A stretch of 59,985 nucleotides of DNA from Aquihabitans sp. (lineage in GTDB: Bacteria > Actinomycetota > Acidimicrobiia > Acidimicrobiales > Iamiaceae): contig JANXNS010000221.1 in NCBI GenBank assembly GCA_025353965.1, forward strand, positions 1 through 59,985, written 5' to 3'. This document shows positions 28,266-39,245 of the stretch, piece by piece. Positions within the stretch are counted from its first letter, which is position 1. Each line of letters starts with the position of its first letter. Made by a program: the position numbers and the translations under genes. The notes below the pieces were generated by a model. It ran no database searches, was not told where the DNA came from, and worked only from the letters and a program-made list of their open reading frames with translations.

Positions 28266-29027
28266 ATGACTGGTGGCCCAGCAGACGAGTTCACGCAGGC
28301 GCAGGGGTTCCGCCTGCGTGTTCAGCACGCGCTGGGCGAACTCTCTGGCGCCCAGAAGAGCACCGTCGGGGTCCCCGCATACCTGCGGTTCGTGAATCGG
28401 CGCATGGGCGGGTGGCTCGCTGCCATCGGCTATGGGTTCGGACTCACCCCAAACCTCCTTACCGCGCTCAGCGCTGGCTTCTCCTTTCTGGCCATTGGTG
28501 CGCTCAGCGTGGTGCGCCCAACATGGTTTGTTGCGGTGGCCATAGCGTGCTCGCTCCTTCTGGGCTACGCCTTCGACTCGGCCGACGGTCAGCTAGCGCG
28601 AGTGCGCGGCGGGGCAAAGCCGTCCGGCGAATGGCTCGATCACGTGGTCGACGTGGCCAAGACCTCGTCGCTTCATGCCGCCGTGGCGGTGTCGCTGTTC
28701 CGCTTCGGCCACCTCGGCAGCAACCGCTGGTTAGCCATCCCCCTAGCCTTCGGCGTCGTGAACATCACGTTCTTCTTCGGGATGATGCTCCGCGACCAAC
28801 TTGGCGCCAAGCCTGCTCGGGGAACAGGGCCGGCAAGGACAACTGGGGCCGGGTCGGTGTTGCGCTCCTGGGTGCTGCTGCCCATGGACTACGGCACACT
28901 TTGCCTGGTCTTTCTCACGCTGGCGGTGCCCAAGATGTTCCTTGGGCTCTACGGCGCGCTCTTGGTGATAATGGTGGCGTTCACCACGCAATCGTTCGTC
29001 AAGGCTTACCGGACACTGGCCGCATAA
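28266..29027 (+). CDS. CDP-alcohol phosphatidyltransferase family protein
   Basis: DSADGQLARVRGGAKPSGEWLDHVVDVAK signature. Confidence 0.92.
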   Translation: MTGGPADEFTQAQGFRLRVQHALGELSGAQKSTVGVPAYLRFVNRRMGGWLAAIGYGFGLTPNLLTALSAGFSFLAIGALSVVRPTWFVAVAIACSLLLGYAFDSADGQLARVRGGAKPSGEWLDHVVDVAKTSSLHAAVAVSLFRFGHLGSNRWLAIPLAFGVVNITFFFGMMLRDQLGAKPARGTGPARTTGAGSVLRSWVLLPMDYGTLCLVFLTLAVPKMFLGLYGALLVIMVAFTTQSFVKAYRTLAA

Positions 29028-29123
29028 CGCATCCAACCACACTCCGTCACCAAGACGGGTGGGTTGTCACGTTGCGTGATCTTCTCTAAGCTCTAGGCGC
29101 CTCGACGGACAGAGAGTCCTTGT

Positions 29124-32100
29124 ATGCGCGTTTCCAATCGAAAGTGGACTATCGCCGGCATCGCCTTCCTGGCGTTACTGGCGGTGGTCCCGGTCACCGC
29201 GGCACTGCGCTCCGACCAAGCCAACGCCACCACTGCGTTGGCCGGAGACGGCACCACCTCCACCACCGCTGGCGCCTCCTGCTGGGGTATCAAACAGCAC
29301 TACCCCACCAGCACCAACGGCACCTACTGGCTCCTCACCCCCGCCCAAGACCGCCCCGCCCAGTACTACTGCGACATGACCACCAACGGCGGTGGCTGGG
29401 TCCTCATCGCACGAGGCCGCAAGGGCTGGACCTTCAGCCCCAGCGGCCAAGGCAGCCCTGCCACCATCCGCGACACCCCCAACGGCCCCAACGCCTTCGC
29501 CCCGGCCGCCCTCGACACCACCACCATCAACGGCCTCATCAACAACACCAACCTCTCCACCCTCCCCGACGGCATCCGCCTCGAACGCGCCACCACCACC
29601 GACGGCACCGCCCGTCAGGACTACCGCCTCTACCCCAAAGCCCGCACTTGGACCTGGAACCTCTCCGCCGCCCAAATACTCAACAAGATTGTCATCGACG
29701 GCACCACGTTCAACGGCTCCAATACCTACGACACGGCGTCCAGCGTTACCGGACAAAGCACCAACCAACTGAGCACCACCGAGGGCACGAAACGCCTCTT
29801 TACCTTCCGGTGGACCAGCCACCAGAACCAGGCTGGCTTCTCGTTTGGCACCGGCGTCAACGGTGGATCCAACCGTGCAAGCAACTACCTCTGGACCGCG
29901 GGTACCGAGGGCTCGCCGCTGCCCTTTACCCAGGTATGGCTGCGCCCGCAGATCGACAACTCTGTCGCTGGGTTCGCTCCTATCCCGGTGACCGGCTTCG
30001 CCCCCGAGGCCAAGGTGCCTTCGCTCAAGAATCGCTCCGAGCTCGCCCCTTGGGGCGTAACTGGCTACAACCACACCGACGAGGCGTCGGTCACCCCGTG
30101 GCAAGCCAACGTGATGGCGGTCAAGGCCTACGGAGACCGGGTCTACGTAGGCGGCCGCTTTACCGGCGTCCAACAAGGCCCCACCGCTACCCCCATCGCT
30201 CAGCGCACCCTGGCGGCCTTCGACCTTGACGGCAACTGGATCTCCACCTTCCGACCCACCATCGACGGCCGGGTCTGGGACATGACCATGACCGACGACG
30301 GCAAGCTCATCATCGGCGGAGACTTCACCTCCGTCGACGGCGTTGCCGGCACCAGCGGGCTTGCCGCGCTCGACCCCATCACCGGCGCAGTCAGCAATAC
30401 ATGGAACGTCAATCTCGGCAGCACCAATGGACGGGCACTGGTGCGCGGGCTCGACCTTCACGACGGCTGGATCTATGCCACCGGCCGATTCAACACCGTC
30501 AAAGGCGGGACCTCCAACGTCACCACCACCACCAATGCCATCAACGTGTCCGCCGCAACCGGCAACCCCGGGAACTGGCGCCCACAGATCTTCGCCTCCG
30601 CCGTTCGCGTGCGGGCGGCAGCTGCCGGGGACCGGGTCTACCTGGCTGGCTTCTTCAACTCCGTCAACGGCGACACCAACCAAGGCTTCTACGGCATCAC
30701 TGATGCAACCACCGGGGCCGTGGTCCCGGGTATCGGGCCCTACCTCCGGTCCACGGGAACCCCGAGCACCAACGCCTACCAGCAGGCGGTGGCCGAGTCA
30801 GGCGACAACATCTTGGTCGGCGGCGCCCAACACACGTTCCAGATGTATGACCACAATCGGACCAACCTGATCGACTCGCACATCACCAAGAGCGGCGGCG
30901 ATTTCCAAGCGATCGAGACGTACGACGGCTACGCCTACGCCTCCTGCCATTGCATGAACCGGACCTACTCCGGCACCAATAACTGGAGCAGCCCACAAGA
31001 CTTCCGGGCGGTGGACCCGATCCGCATGATCGGTCGTTGGAATGCCACGACCTTCGAGTACGACACCACGTGGTACCCCAACGGCACCAAGGGCACCAAC
31101 GACGATGGCATTTGGACCATCTCCCAAGACTCCCGGAAATGCCTGTGGGTCGGCGGAGACCTCGTGCGCGGTGCCTACTCCGGCAATGCCGCCACCGACT
31201 ACCTCGGCGGGTTCGCCCGCTTCTGCCCCACCGATGCCGTCGTGCCCACCACACCAACCAACCTGTCCGCCACGGTCAGCGGAAGCGAAGTCGGGCTCGC
31301 GTGGGGCGCCTCCACCGATAGCGGCGGCACCATCTCCTACGACGTGTACCGCAACGACCGGGTGATCGCCACGGTCTACGGAACCTCCTACACCGATACC
31401 ACGACCTCGAGCGATGGTGGGCCCTCCCGATACACCGTGCGAGCAGCCGACCCCCGCGGCAATCGCTCGGCTAGCCCGGCCCCCATCACGATCAACGGCT
31501 CTGCCTCCATACTGGCCACGCCGATTGCCTTCGGTTCCTCCTGGAGGTACCTGGCCAACGGCACCGACCTTGGTACCGGATGGCGGAACCGCTCATTCGA
31601 CGACAGCGCGTTCTCCACCGGGGCCGCTGCGCTCGGTTGGGATGGCACCCAGGCAACCACCATCGGTGGTGGCCTCCGCCCGGTTACCTCCTACTTCCGG
31701 ACGACCTTCGACGTGGTCGACGCATCCCAGGTGAAGCTCCTTGAGCTCCAGGCCCGAGTAGCCCAGGGCGCCGCGTTGTACGTCAATGGCGTAGAAGTTG
31801 GCCGCACCAACCTGCCTGCGGGAGCACTGCAGGCGACGACATCGGCGTCCTCCCTGATGAGCGCCGCCGAGGAAGCCCGGGCCAAGGCCTACGGCGTCCC
31901 CGGCAGCCTCCTGGTGACCGGTCAAAACACGCTTGCGGTCGAGGTGCACAGCTGGACCGCAGCCACCAGCAAGGTCTTCCTCGACCTTCAGGCCACTACC
32001 CGCGGCTCCACCACTGACCAACTGGCGCCCTCGGCCCCCACCCTCTCGCTCACCGGGGTTACGGCCGCGGTCGCCTTGTCCTGGACCCCGTCCACCGATG

Positions 32101-32789
32101 AAACGGGCGTCGCCGGTTACCAAGTAGTCCGAGACGGGACCATCATCGCCATCGTGGGCCCGCTGGCCACCACCTACACCGATGCCGTCGACACGACCGT
32201 GAACTACGCCTACGTGGTCAGGGCCTTCGACGCCGCCGGAAACCTGGCGACATCCAACACACGGGAGACCTTGGTTGCCGTCAACCCGAACTTGTTGGCA
32301 TTCGGGAGTACCTGGACATGGTGGTACCAAACTGCCGCCCCCATCGTCGGCTGGAAAGGCGAGAACTACGACACCACCGGCTGGCAAAGCGGCCCCGGCG
32401 AACTCGGCTTCGGTGATACCCCCAAAGCCACCCTCACCACCACAACAACCGGCAGCCACCCCCTCACCAGCTACTACCGGGCCAACATCAACATCGACAA
32501 TCCCACCGACTTCTCCACCATGGCCCTCGACCTCATTCGCAACGCCGGAGCCGTCGTTTACGTCAACGGAGTAGAAGTCGGCCGCTCCAACATGCCCACC
32601 GGCCCCATCACCAGCGAGACCTATGCCGGGGTCGCTCCCGCCACGACCCTCAGGCACATACCGGTCCGCCTCATCGTCGCCTCCAGCGCCTTCCGCACCG
32701 GCGCCAACACCATCGCCGTCGAGGTTCACCTCAACTACAGGTCGCAACCCACCAGCGGCTTCGACCTCAAGATCACCGGCCTTCCGTAA
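29124..32789 (+). CDS. large secreted protein: fibrinogen-like domain, repeats, two FN3 plus beta-sandwich modules
   Basis: Signal peptide; SCWGIKQHYPTSTNGTYWLLTPAQDRPAQYYCDMTTNGGGWVLIARG; GGDFTSVDG-type repeats; duplicated ALYVNGVEVGR.../VVYVNGVEVGR... modules. Confidence 0.85.
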   Translation: MRVSNRKWTIAGIAFLALLAVVPVTAALRSDQANATTALAGDGTTSTTAGASCWGIKQHYPTSTNGTYWLLTPAQDRPAQYYCDMTTNGGGWVLIARGRKGWTFSPSGQGSPATIRDTPNGPNAFAPAALDTTTINGLINNTNLSTLPDGIRLERATTTDGTARQDYRLYPKARTWTWNLSAAQILNKIVIDGTTFNGSNTYDTASSVTGQSTNQLSTTEGTKRLFTFRWTSHQNQAGFSFGTGVNGGSNRASNYLWTAGTEGSPLPFTQVWLRPQIDNSVAGFAPIPVTGFAPEAKVPSLKNRSELAPWGVTGYNHTDEASVTPWQANVMAVKAYGDRVYVGGRFTGVQQGPTATPIAQRTLAAFDLDGNWISTFRPTIDGRVWDMTMTDDGKLIIGGDFTSVDGVAGTSGLAALDPITGAVSNTWNVNLGSTNGRALVRGLDLHDGWIYATGRFNTVKGGTSNVTTTTNAINVSAATGNPGNWRPQIFASAVRVRAAAAGDRVYLAGFFNSVNGDTNQGFYGITDATTGAVVPGIGPYLRSTGTPSTNAYQQAVAESGDNILVGGAQHTFQMYDHNRTNLIDSHITKSGGDFQAIETYDGYAYASCHCMNRTYSGTNNWSSPQDFRAVDPIRMIGRWNATTFEYDTTWYPNGTKGTNDDGIWTISQDSRKCLWVGGDLVRGAYSGNAATDYLGGFARFCPTDAVVPTTPTNLSATVSGSEVGLAWGASTDSGGTISYDVYRNDRVIATVYGTSYTDTTTSSDGGPSRYTVRAADPRGNRSASPAPITINGSASILATPIAFGSSWRYLANGTDLGTGWRNRSFDDSAFSTGAAALGWDGTQATTIGGGLRPVTSYFRTTFDVVDASQVKLLELQARVAQGAALYVNGVEVGRTNLPAGALQATTSASSLMSAAEEARAKAYGVPGSLLVTGQNTLAVEVHSWTAATSKVFLDLQATTRGSTTDQLAPSAPTLSLTGVTAAVALSWTPSTDETGVAGYQVVRDGTIIAIVGPLATTYTDAVDTTVNYAYVVRAFDAAGNLATSNTRETLVAVNPNLLAFGSTWTWWYQTAAPIVGWKGENYDTTGWQSGPGELGFGDTPKATLTTTTTGSHPLTSYYRANINIDNPTDFSTMALDLIRNAGAVVYVNGVEVGRSNMPTGPITSETYAGVAPATTLRHIPVRLIVASSAFRTGANTIAVEVHLNYRSQPTSGFDLKITGLP

Positions 32790-32816
32790 AGCCCGGACGC
32801 CAGGCCATGCACCGCG

Positions 32817-33782
32817 TCAGGGCCGGACGAACACCCGCACATAGTCGATGGCGTAGGTGGCATCGGCGTGATCGGCCCAATCGACTCGGTTGATCCCGGT
32901 CGTAGTACAGCCCGTCGGCGCGGCACCGCTGATGGAACACCGGTTCAGGTTGGCCAGGTAGCCCAACCTGTCATCGGGCCCGCCCACCCAGTCGCCTCCG
33001 ACCGCCTGGTTGATGGCAATGTCCCAGGTGGCCGATGGGTCGGCCGAGGCCCAGTTGTGTTGCGTGTCGACGTAGCTATGGAACTTGGTGCCATCCATGA
33101 AGAAGTCGAATCGCACCCCGCTGGGGTCCGGAGAAATCTCAACGGCCCAGGTGTGCCAGCCGGACACCGATGACGGCGACTCGAAACCGACACTGCCCTT
33201 GGACAGGTTCTTGCGGCCATCGAGGTGGAGGGTTGCGTACCCCTTGCCTGGGTGTTGGGAGTGGAAGTACTCGAACACGTCGACCTCGGCCACGCTGGCA
33301 CCATTTCGGTGCCGTAGCCAGAACGCCGGCCACAGTCCCTGGGCGTGGGGCACCTTGGCCCTGATCTCGAAGCGGGCATAGCGGGGGAAGTACTTCCCAA
33401 CATCGCGGGAGCCAATGAAGCCTGAGGTGTACTGCCGGACGCTGCCACCGGGGCAGGTCACCTGCTCCTTCTTGGCCGTGATGCTCAGGGCGCCGCCGCT
33501 CTCCACCACGTTGTTCGGCGTAAGGCACGCCAGTTCGTGGTTCCCATCGCCGTACGTGTTGTGGTACGGCTTCCAGTTGGTCGAGTTGACCGCGTTGCCG
33601 TTGAATTCATCGCCGCCCACCAGGGCCCAGCCGCTTGTTGGAGGCACAACAGTTGTGGTGGTCGCGGTGGTAGTAGCCCCAATGCCAAGCGAGGTCGTGG
33701 GCGGTACCGGCTGGCACGCCCCCAGCCCCATCGCTCCGACCACGACCAACGCCGCGATTTTTCCCGTGCCTCGATAAGCCAT
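32817..33782 (-). CDS. secreted glycoside hydrolase family 16 lipoprotein
   Basis: Lipobox-like LGACQP; GLWPAFWLRHRNGASVAEVDVFEYFH (GH16 ExDxxE). Confidence 0.92.
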   Translation of the reverse strand: MAYRGTGKIAALVVVGAMGLGACQPVPPTTSLGIGATTTATTTTVVPPTSGWALVGGDEFNGNAVNSTNWKPYHNTYGDGNHELACLTPNNVVESGGALSITAKKEQVTCPGGSVRQYTSGFIGSRDVGKYFPRYARFEIRAKVPHAQGLWPAFWLRHRNGASVAEVDVFEYFHSQHPGKGYATLHLDGRKNLSKGSVGFESPSSVSGWHTWAVEISPDPSGVRFDFFMDGTKFHSYVDTQHNWASADPSATWDIAINQAVGGDWVGGPDDRLGYLANLNRCSISGAAPTGCTTTGINRVDWADHADATYAIDYVRVFVRP

Positions 33783-33871
33783 TGCCAGGGGTATCGGCGG
33801 GCCAGGCGGGCACCTAAAGCGCGAATAGCGGTCAGATGACCATACTGAGCGAGAAATCGCAGAAAACCACG

Positions 33872-34747
33872 TTACGTATCGTTCTCGTCACGCAGAGCGG
33901 CGTTAAGGTTGCCGGATCGCAGCCCCTCGAGATCGAGGGTCACGTACCGATACCCTGCAGCCTGAACCGCGTCCACCACCTCTGAGCGCGCCGCGACGAC
34001 ATCAGCCAGCCGGTCGAGCGGGACCTCCAAGCGCGCCATGTCGCGGTAGTGACGCACTCTGAGCTCACCGAACCCGAGACGCCGAAGTGCTGACTCCGCC
34101 GCCTCGACCTCGCGGAGCACGCCCAGCGTGACCGGGGTGCCGTACGGAACACGAGAAGCCAAACAGGCCGCCGCTGGCTTGTCTGCGGTGCGGAGGCCAA
34201 GGCCCCGAGAAACCTCACGGACCATGGCCTTCGTGAAGCCAGCGGTGACCAAGGGGAACACCGCACCGTGCTCAACCGCCGCCCGTTGCCCCGGCCGGTG
34301 GTCGCCCAAGTCGTCCAGGTTCACACCGAGCGCAATGGTTGCCTCGGCCGCAGCTGCGATTGGTTCCAAGGCCACCGACAGCGCCTCTTTGCAGTGGTAA
34401 CAACGATCGCCGTCATTGGCCTGATAGTCCGGCATGTCCAACTCGGTCGTGGTCACGGTGTCCCAGGCCAGGCCCCATTCTGCAGCCAGAGCCGAGCAGT
34501 CCGAGAGCTCGTCGGCCGGGAGCGATGGGGAGACGGCGGTGATACAGCGCACCCGGTCAGCGCCCAGCTCATCGGTAGCCACCCAGGCCAGAAGGGCGGA
34601 GTCCGCTCCGCCAGAAAAAGCCACCACCAACGACCCAAGTCGCCGCAGTTCGGTCCGCAACACAACGAGGGCCTCATCTGTCGACACGGCCGCCATCGTT
34701 ACACCCGACCCTGACCGCGACACAGTTTCAGGCCGGGAGGCCGACAA
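33872..34747 (-). CDS. larE: ATP-dependent sacrificial sulfur transferase
   Basis: VVAFSGGADSALLAWVA, DRCYHCKEAL, ACLASRVPYGTPVT. Confidence 0.92.
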   Translation of the reverse strand: MSASRPETVSRSGSGVTMAAVSTDEALVVLRTELRRLGSLVVAFSGGADSALLAWVATDELGADRVRCITAVSPSLPADELSDCSALAAEWGLAWDTVTTTELDMPDYQANDGDRCYHCKEALSVALEPIAAAAEATIALGVNLDDLGDHRPGQRAAVEHGAVFPLVTAGFTKAMVREVSRGLGLRTADKPAAACLASRVPYGTPVTLGVLREVEAAESALRRLGFGELRVRHYRDMARLEVPLDRLADVVAARSEVVDAVQAAGYRYVTLDLEGLRSGNLNAALRDENDT

Positions 34748-35414
34748 CCTCTAGCACCTCGGCCAGCGAGCCGACCGCGCCCGTGACGAACGGCCCGAAC
34801 TCGGCGAAGTCCGTCGATGCCTTGTCGAAACGCATGGTGTAGACGACCTCTTTGAGATCATCTGGCTTCTGGGCGAAGAGGGTGACACCCCACTCGTAGT
34901 CGTCTATCCCGGCGGAGCCGGTGATGAGCTGAATGATCCGTCCCGCAAACTTCCGGCCCGACACGCCGTGCTCGTGCATCAATTCTTTGCGCTCATCAAA
35001 CGGCAGCGCAAACCAGTTCTGCTGCGGATCGCGCCGCTTGGACATGGGGTAGAAACACCATGCCGTCATCCCTTCCGGCGGAAGCACCGGATAGAGCCGG
35101 GCCTGCGCCATCTGCTCCGGCAAGCCCTTGGCGTACTCCGACAATTCGGTGAGCGACACGTAAGAGTCGACCAGATCTAGCCCCGCACCCGTCAGGGCAG
35201 CCTGAAATGCCCGAAGGCGCCAGAGGTCCTTGCCGAGAGCCATAAAGGCAAGATCCGCCTTATGGCCGAGCACAGCAACCGGGACGACCTGCAGATCGTC
35301 GGCTTCCGCTGATTTCACCGCGGCCTCGACCGCGGCACGATCAGTGAGGGGGGTGAGGGTGCAGAAAAGGTGGAGCACCCCGAGACCAGTGGAAGGCACG
35401 AGGGGATCAGGCAT
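34728..35414 (-). CDS. hemQ: coproheme decarboxylase/chlorite dismutase-like
   Basis: YPMSKRRDPQQNWFALPFDERKELMHEHGVSGRKFAGRIIQLITGSAGIDDYEWGVTLF. Confidence 0.92.
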   Translation of the reverse strand: MPDPLVPSTGLGVLHLFCTLTPLTDRAAVEAAVKSAEADDLQVVPVAVLGHKADLAFMALGKDLWRLRAFQAALTGAGLDLVDSYVSLTELSEYAKGLPEQMAQARLYPVLPPEGMTAWCFYPMSKRRDPQQNWFALPFDERKELMHEHGVSGRKFAGRIIQLITGSAGIDDYEWGVTLFAQKPDDLKEVVYTMRFDKASTDFAEFGPFVTGAVGSLAEVLEVVGLPA

Positions 35415-35470
35415 GGCATCAACGATACCGTGTTATCGGCCCCAACCATCCGTCGGCCCAGGCCAGGCGC

Positions 35471-35500
35471 GCCGGTGGCCGGCCCCGAAAGACCGGCCAC
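35471..35500 (-). terminator. groEL terminator hairpin
   Basis: CGGTGGCCGG-CCCCGAAAGA-CCGGCCACCG, perfect 10-bp stem downstream of groEL. Confidence 0.65.
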
Positions 35501-35533
35501 CGTTTGATCAAACAGCCTGAACGGCTTGGCCGA

Positions 35534-37189
<1,656 letters not shown>

Positions 37190-37216
37190 TTAGCACTCTC
37201 GGGAAGAGAGTGCTAA
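37190..37216. promoter_or_regulatory. CIRCE element (HrcA operator)
   Basis: TTAGCACTC-TCGGGAAGA-GAGTGCTAA, exact consensus with 9-nt spacer. Confidence 0.97.
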
Positions 37217-37239
37217 CAGCAAACCATCTCCACGCGCCG

Positions 37240-37266
37240 TTAGCAACCGGAGGGCGAGACTGCTAA
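37240..37266. promoter_or_regulatory. second, degenerate CIRCE-like element
   Basis: TTAGCAACC-GGAGGGCGA-GACTGCTAA, same 9-9-9 layout. Confidence 0.6.
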
Positions 37267-37282
37267 CGCAGGACCCAATCTC

Positions 37283-37564
37283 TCAGGCCGCGCCACCGGC
37301 CACGGCGGGGATGATGGAGACCGTGTCTCCGTCGGCCACGGCGGTTTCCAGCCCCTCACGGAACCGAACATCGTCGTCGGCCACGTAGAGGTTCACGAAC
37401 CGCCGCAGCCCGCCCTCTGCGTCCAGGAGACGCTCCTTGAAACCAGGGTGGACCCCTTCGAGCTGGTCCAGCACCTGGCTGACCGTTGTTCCTTCTACGG
37501 CTACCTCGGACGCGCCGCCGGTGAGGGTACGAAGGGTGGTGGGCACTCGGATGGTGACGCTCAT
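37283..37564 (-). CDS. MoaD/ThiS-family ubiquitin-like protein
   Basis: MSVTIRVPTTLRTLTGGASEVAVEG...VADGDTVSIIPAVAGGAA, C-terminal GG. Confidence 0.9.
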   Translation of the reverse strand: MSVTIRVPTTLRTLTGGASEVAVEGTTVSQVLDQLEGVHPGFKERLLDAEGGLRRFVNLYVADDDVRFREGLETAVADGDTVSIIPAVAGGAA

Positions 37565-37706
37565 GACCAGGACCTCGGGACGTGCTGACCGCCCGGCGGC
37601 TGCCGGGACACGGGCGAGCGTAATCCCAGAGCCAGGTCGTTCCACCACCGTCCGGTCTCGGGCGGCGTCCGCCGTCAGCTTGCTCCGAGCGGACCCACCG
37701 GGGACG

Positions 37707-38597
37707 ATGACGGCTATGACGAACCGGGGCCTCATGTCGTTGCCCGCCGGGGCCTTCGCCGTGCCCGCGCTGCTTGACGCCAAAGCGCGCACCGGCACCA
37801 CCGTGTCGGTCTGCGTGCCGGCCCGCAACGAGGAAGCAACCGTCGCCGACGTGGTGACCGCCATACGGTCCGCCCTCCTCGAAACGGCATCACTGGTCGA
37901 CGAGATCGTGGTGATTGACGACCATTCCACCGACCGCACCGCCGAGCGGGCCGCCGGAGCCGGAGCCCGCGTGGTCGATGCCAGCACGGTGCTTACCGAC
38001 CACGGCGAAGGCCACGGCAAGGGCGAAGCGTTGTGGAAGTCCGTTCACGTATCCACCGGAGACCTCGTCGTGTGGGTCGATGCCGACATCGTGGACTTCG
38101 ACCCCGGCTTTGTCATCGGGCTCCTCGGCCCCCTCCTGACCGACCCCGACATCGACTTCGTGAAGGGGCACTATCACCGCCCCGAAGCCAACGGTGTCGG
38201 TGGCGGTCGCGTCACCGAGCTCCTGGCACGACCCCTGCTGGCACAGTTCTTTCCTGAGCTCACCGCCATCGCCCAGCCGCTGAGCGGCGAATACGCCGCC
38301 CGGCGATCACTCCTTGAACGCCTGCCCTTTGTGGTCGGCTACGGCGTCGACGTCGCCCTGCTCATAGACGCGGCCCGTACCGTCGGCATTGGCCACCTGG
38401 CCCAAGTCGACCTCGGTACTCGCAACCACCGCAACCGATCACTCGAAGAACTCGGCCCACAAGCGTTGGCCGTGAGCCAAGCCATCCTGGACCGCGCCGG
38501 CGTCGGCCCGGCCGGGCCCGCCGTGCTGCGCCGCCCCGGCAAGGAGCCGCTCACCCTCGCCCTCCACCAGCGCCCCCCGCTCGCTTCGCTGGCCTAA
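37707..38597 (+). CDS. gpgS: glucosyl-3-phosphoglycerate synthase
   Basis: VSVCVPARNEEATVADVV...DFVKGHYHRP...GGGRVTELLARPLLAQFFPELTAIAQPLSGEYAARRSLLERLPFVVGYGVD. Confidence 0.93.
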   Translation: MTAMTNRGLMSLPAGAFAVPALLDAKARTGTTVSVCVPARNEEATVADVVTAIRSALLETASLVDEIVVIDDHSTDRTAERAAGAGARVVDASTVLTDHGEGHGKGEALWKSVHVSTGDLVVWVDADIVDFDPGFVIGLLGPLLTDPDIDFVKGHYHRPEANGVGGGRVTELLARPLLAQFFPELTAIAQPLSGEYAARRSLLERLPFVVGYGVDVALLIDAARTVGIGHLAQVDLGTRNHRNRSLEELGPQALAVSQAILDRAGVGPAGPAVLRRPGKEPLTLALHQRPPLASLA

Positions 38598-38688
38598 CTT
38601 TCGGCTTCTGGGCCTACTTTCGCTTCTGGGTTCAGATCCAGCCAGCCAGTGCTGAATCTGCAGCCAGAAACGATTGACCCCTCGCCAA

Positions 38689-39141
38689 TCAGGCCACGGT
38701 GAGGCGGGCCTTGACGATGGCCGACACGGCCTTGCCGTCGGCCCGGCCGGCCACTTTGGCCACTGCGGCCTTCATGGCCAGGCCCATCTGCGACGGCTCC
38801 GTGAAGCCGCCCTCATCCAGCGCCTCGTGCACGATGCCCGCCAGTTCTTCGTCGGTCATTTTGGCCGGAAGATACCGGGCCAGGATCTCCCGCTCCGCCA
38901 GTTCCTTGGCGGCGCTCTCGGTTCGACCACCAGCGGTGAACGCCTCGGCCGCCTCCTCGCGCCGCTTGGCTTCCTTGGCGAGAATGGCGAGAACGTCATC
39001 GTCGGTGACCTCATGAGCACCGACACCCGACACCCGAGCCTCCTTGATGCCAGCAATGGCCAAACGCAACACCGAAACGGTGAGCTGGTCTCGGGCCTTC
39101 ATGGCGGTGGTCAGGTCGGTCTGAATCTGCTCAGCGAGCAT
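38689..39141 (-). CDS. GatB/YqeY domain-containing protein
   Basis: MLAEQIQTDLTTAMKARDQLTVSVLRLAIAGIKEARV...LPAKMTDEELAGIVHEAL. Confidence 0.93.
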   Translation of the reverse strand: MLAEQIQTDLTTAMKARDQLTVSVLRLAIAGIKEARVSGVGAHEVTDDDVLAILAKEAKRREEAAEAFTAGGRTESAAKELAEREILARYLPAKMTDEELAGIVHEALDEGGFTEPSQMGLAMKAAVAKVAGRADGKAVSAIVKARLTVA

Positions 39142-39245
39142 TGGGGTCTCCCACAGTCGTGTCAGCCCCCACTTTGGCCGACACGGCCACAACACACACG
39201 CCGATTCGGATCGGAACCGCTCGTATCCTCGGTACATTGGTCCGG

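Noticed and set aside
29400-29640. CACC/ACCACC-rich stretch as a repeat element
   Set aside because: Explained by Thr/Pro/Ala codon usage in the secreted protein; no exact unit repetition.
29175-30683. 502-aa minus-strand Gly/Val-rich ORF
   Set aside because: Antisense to the fibrinogen-like protein; composition reflects ACC/GCC codon bias on the opposite strand.
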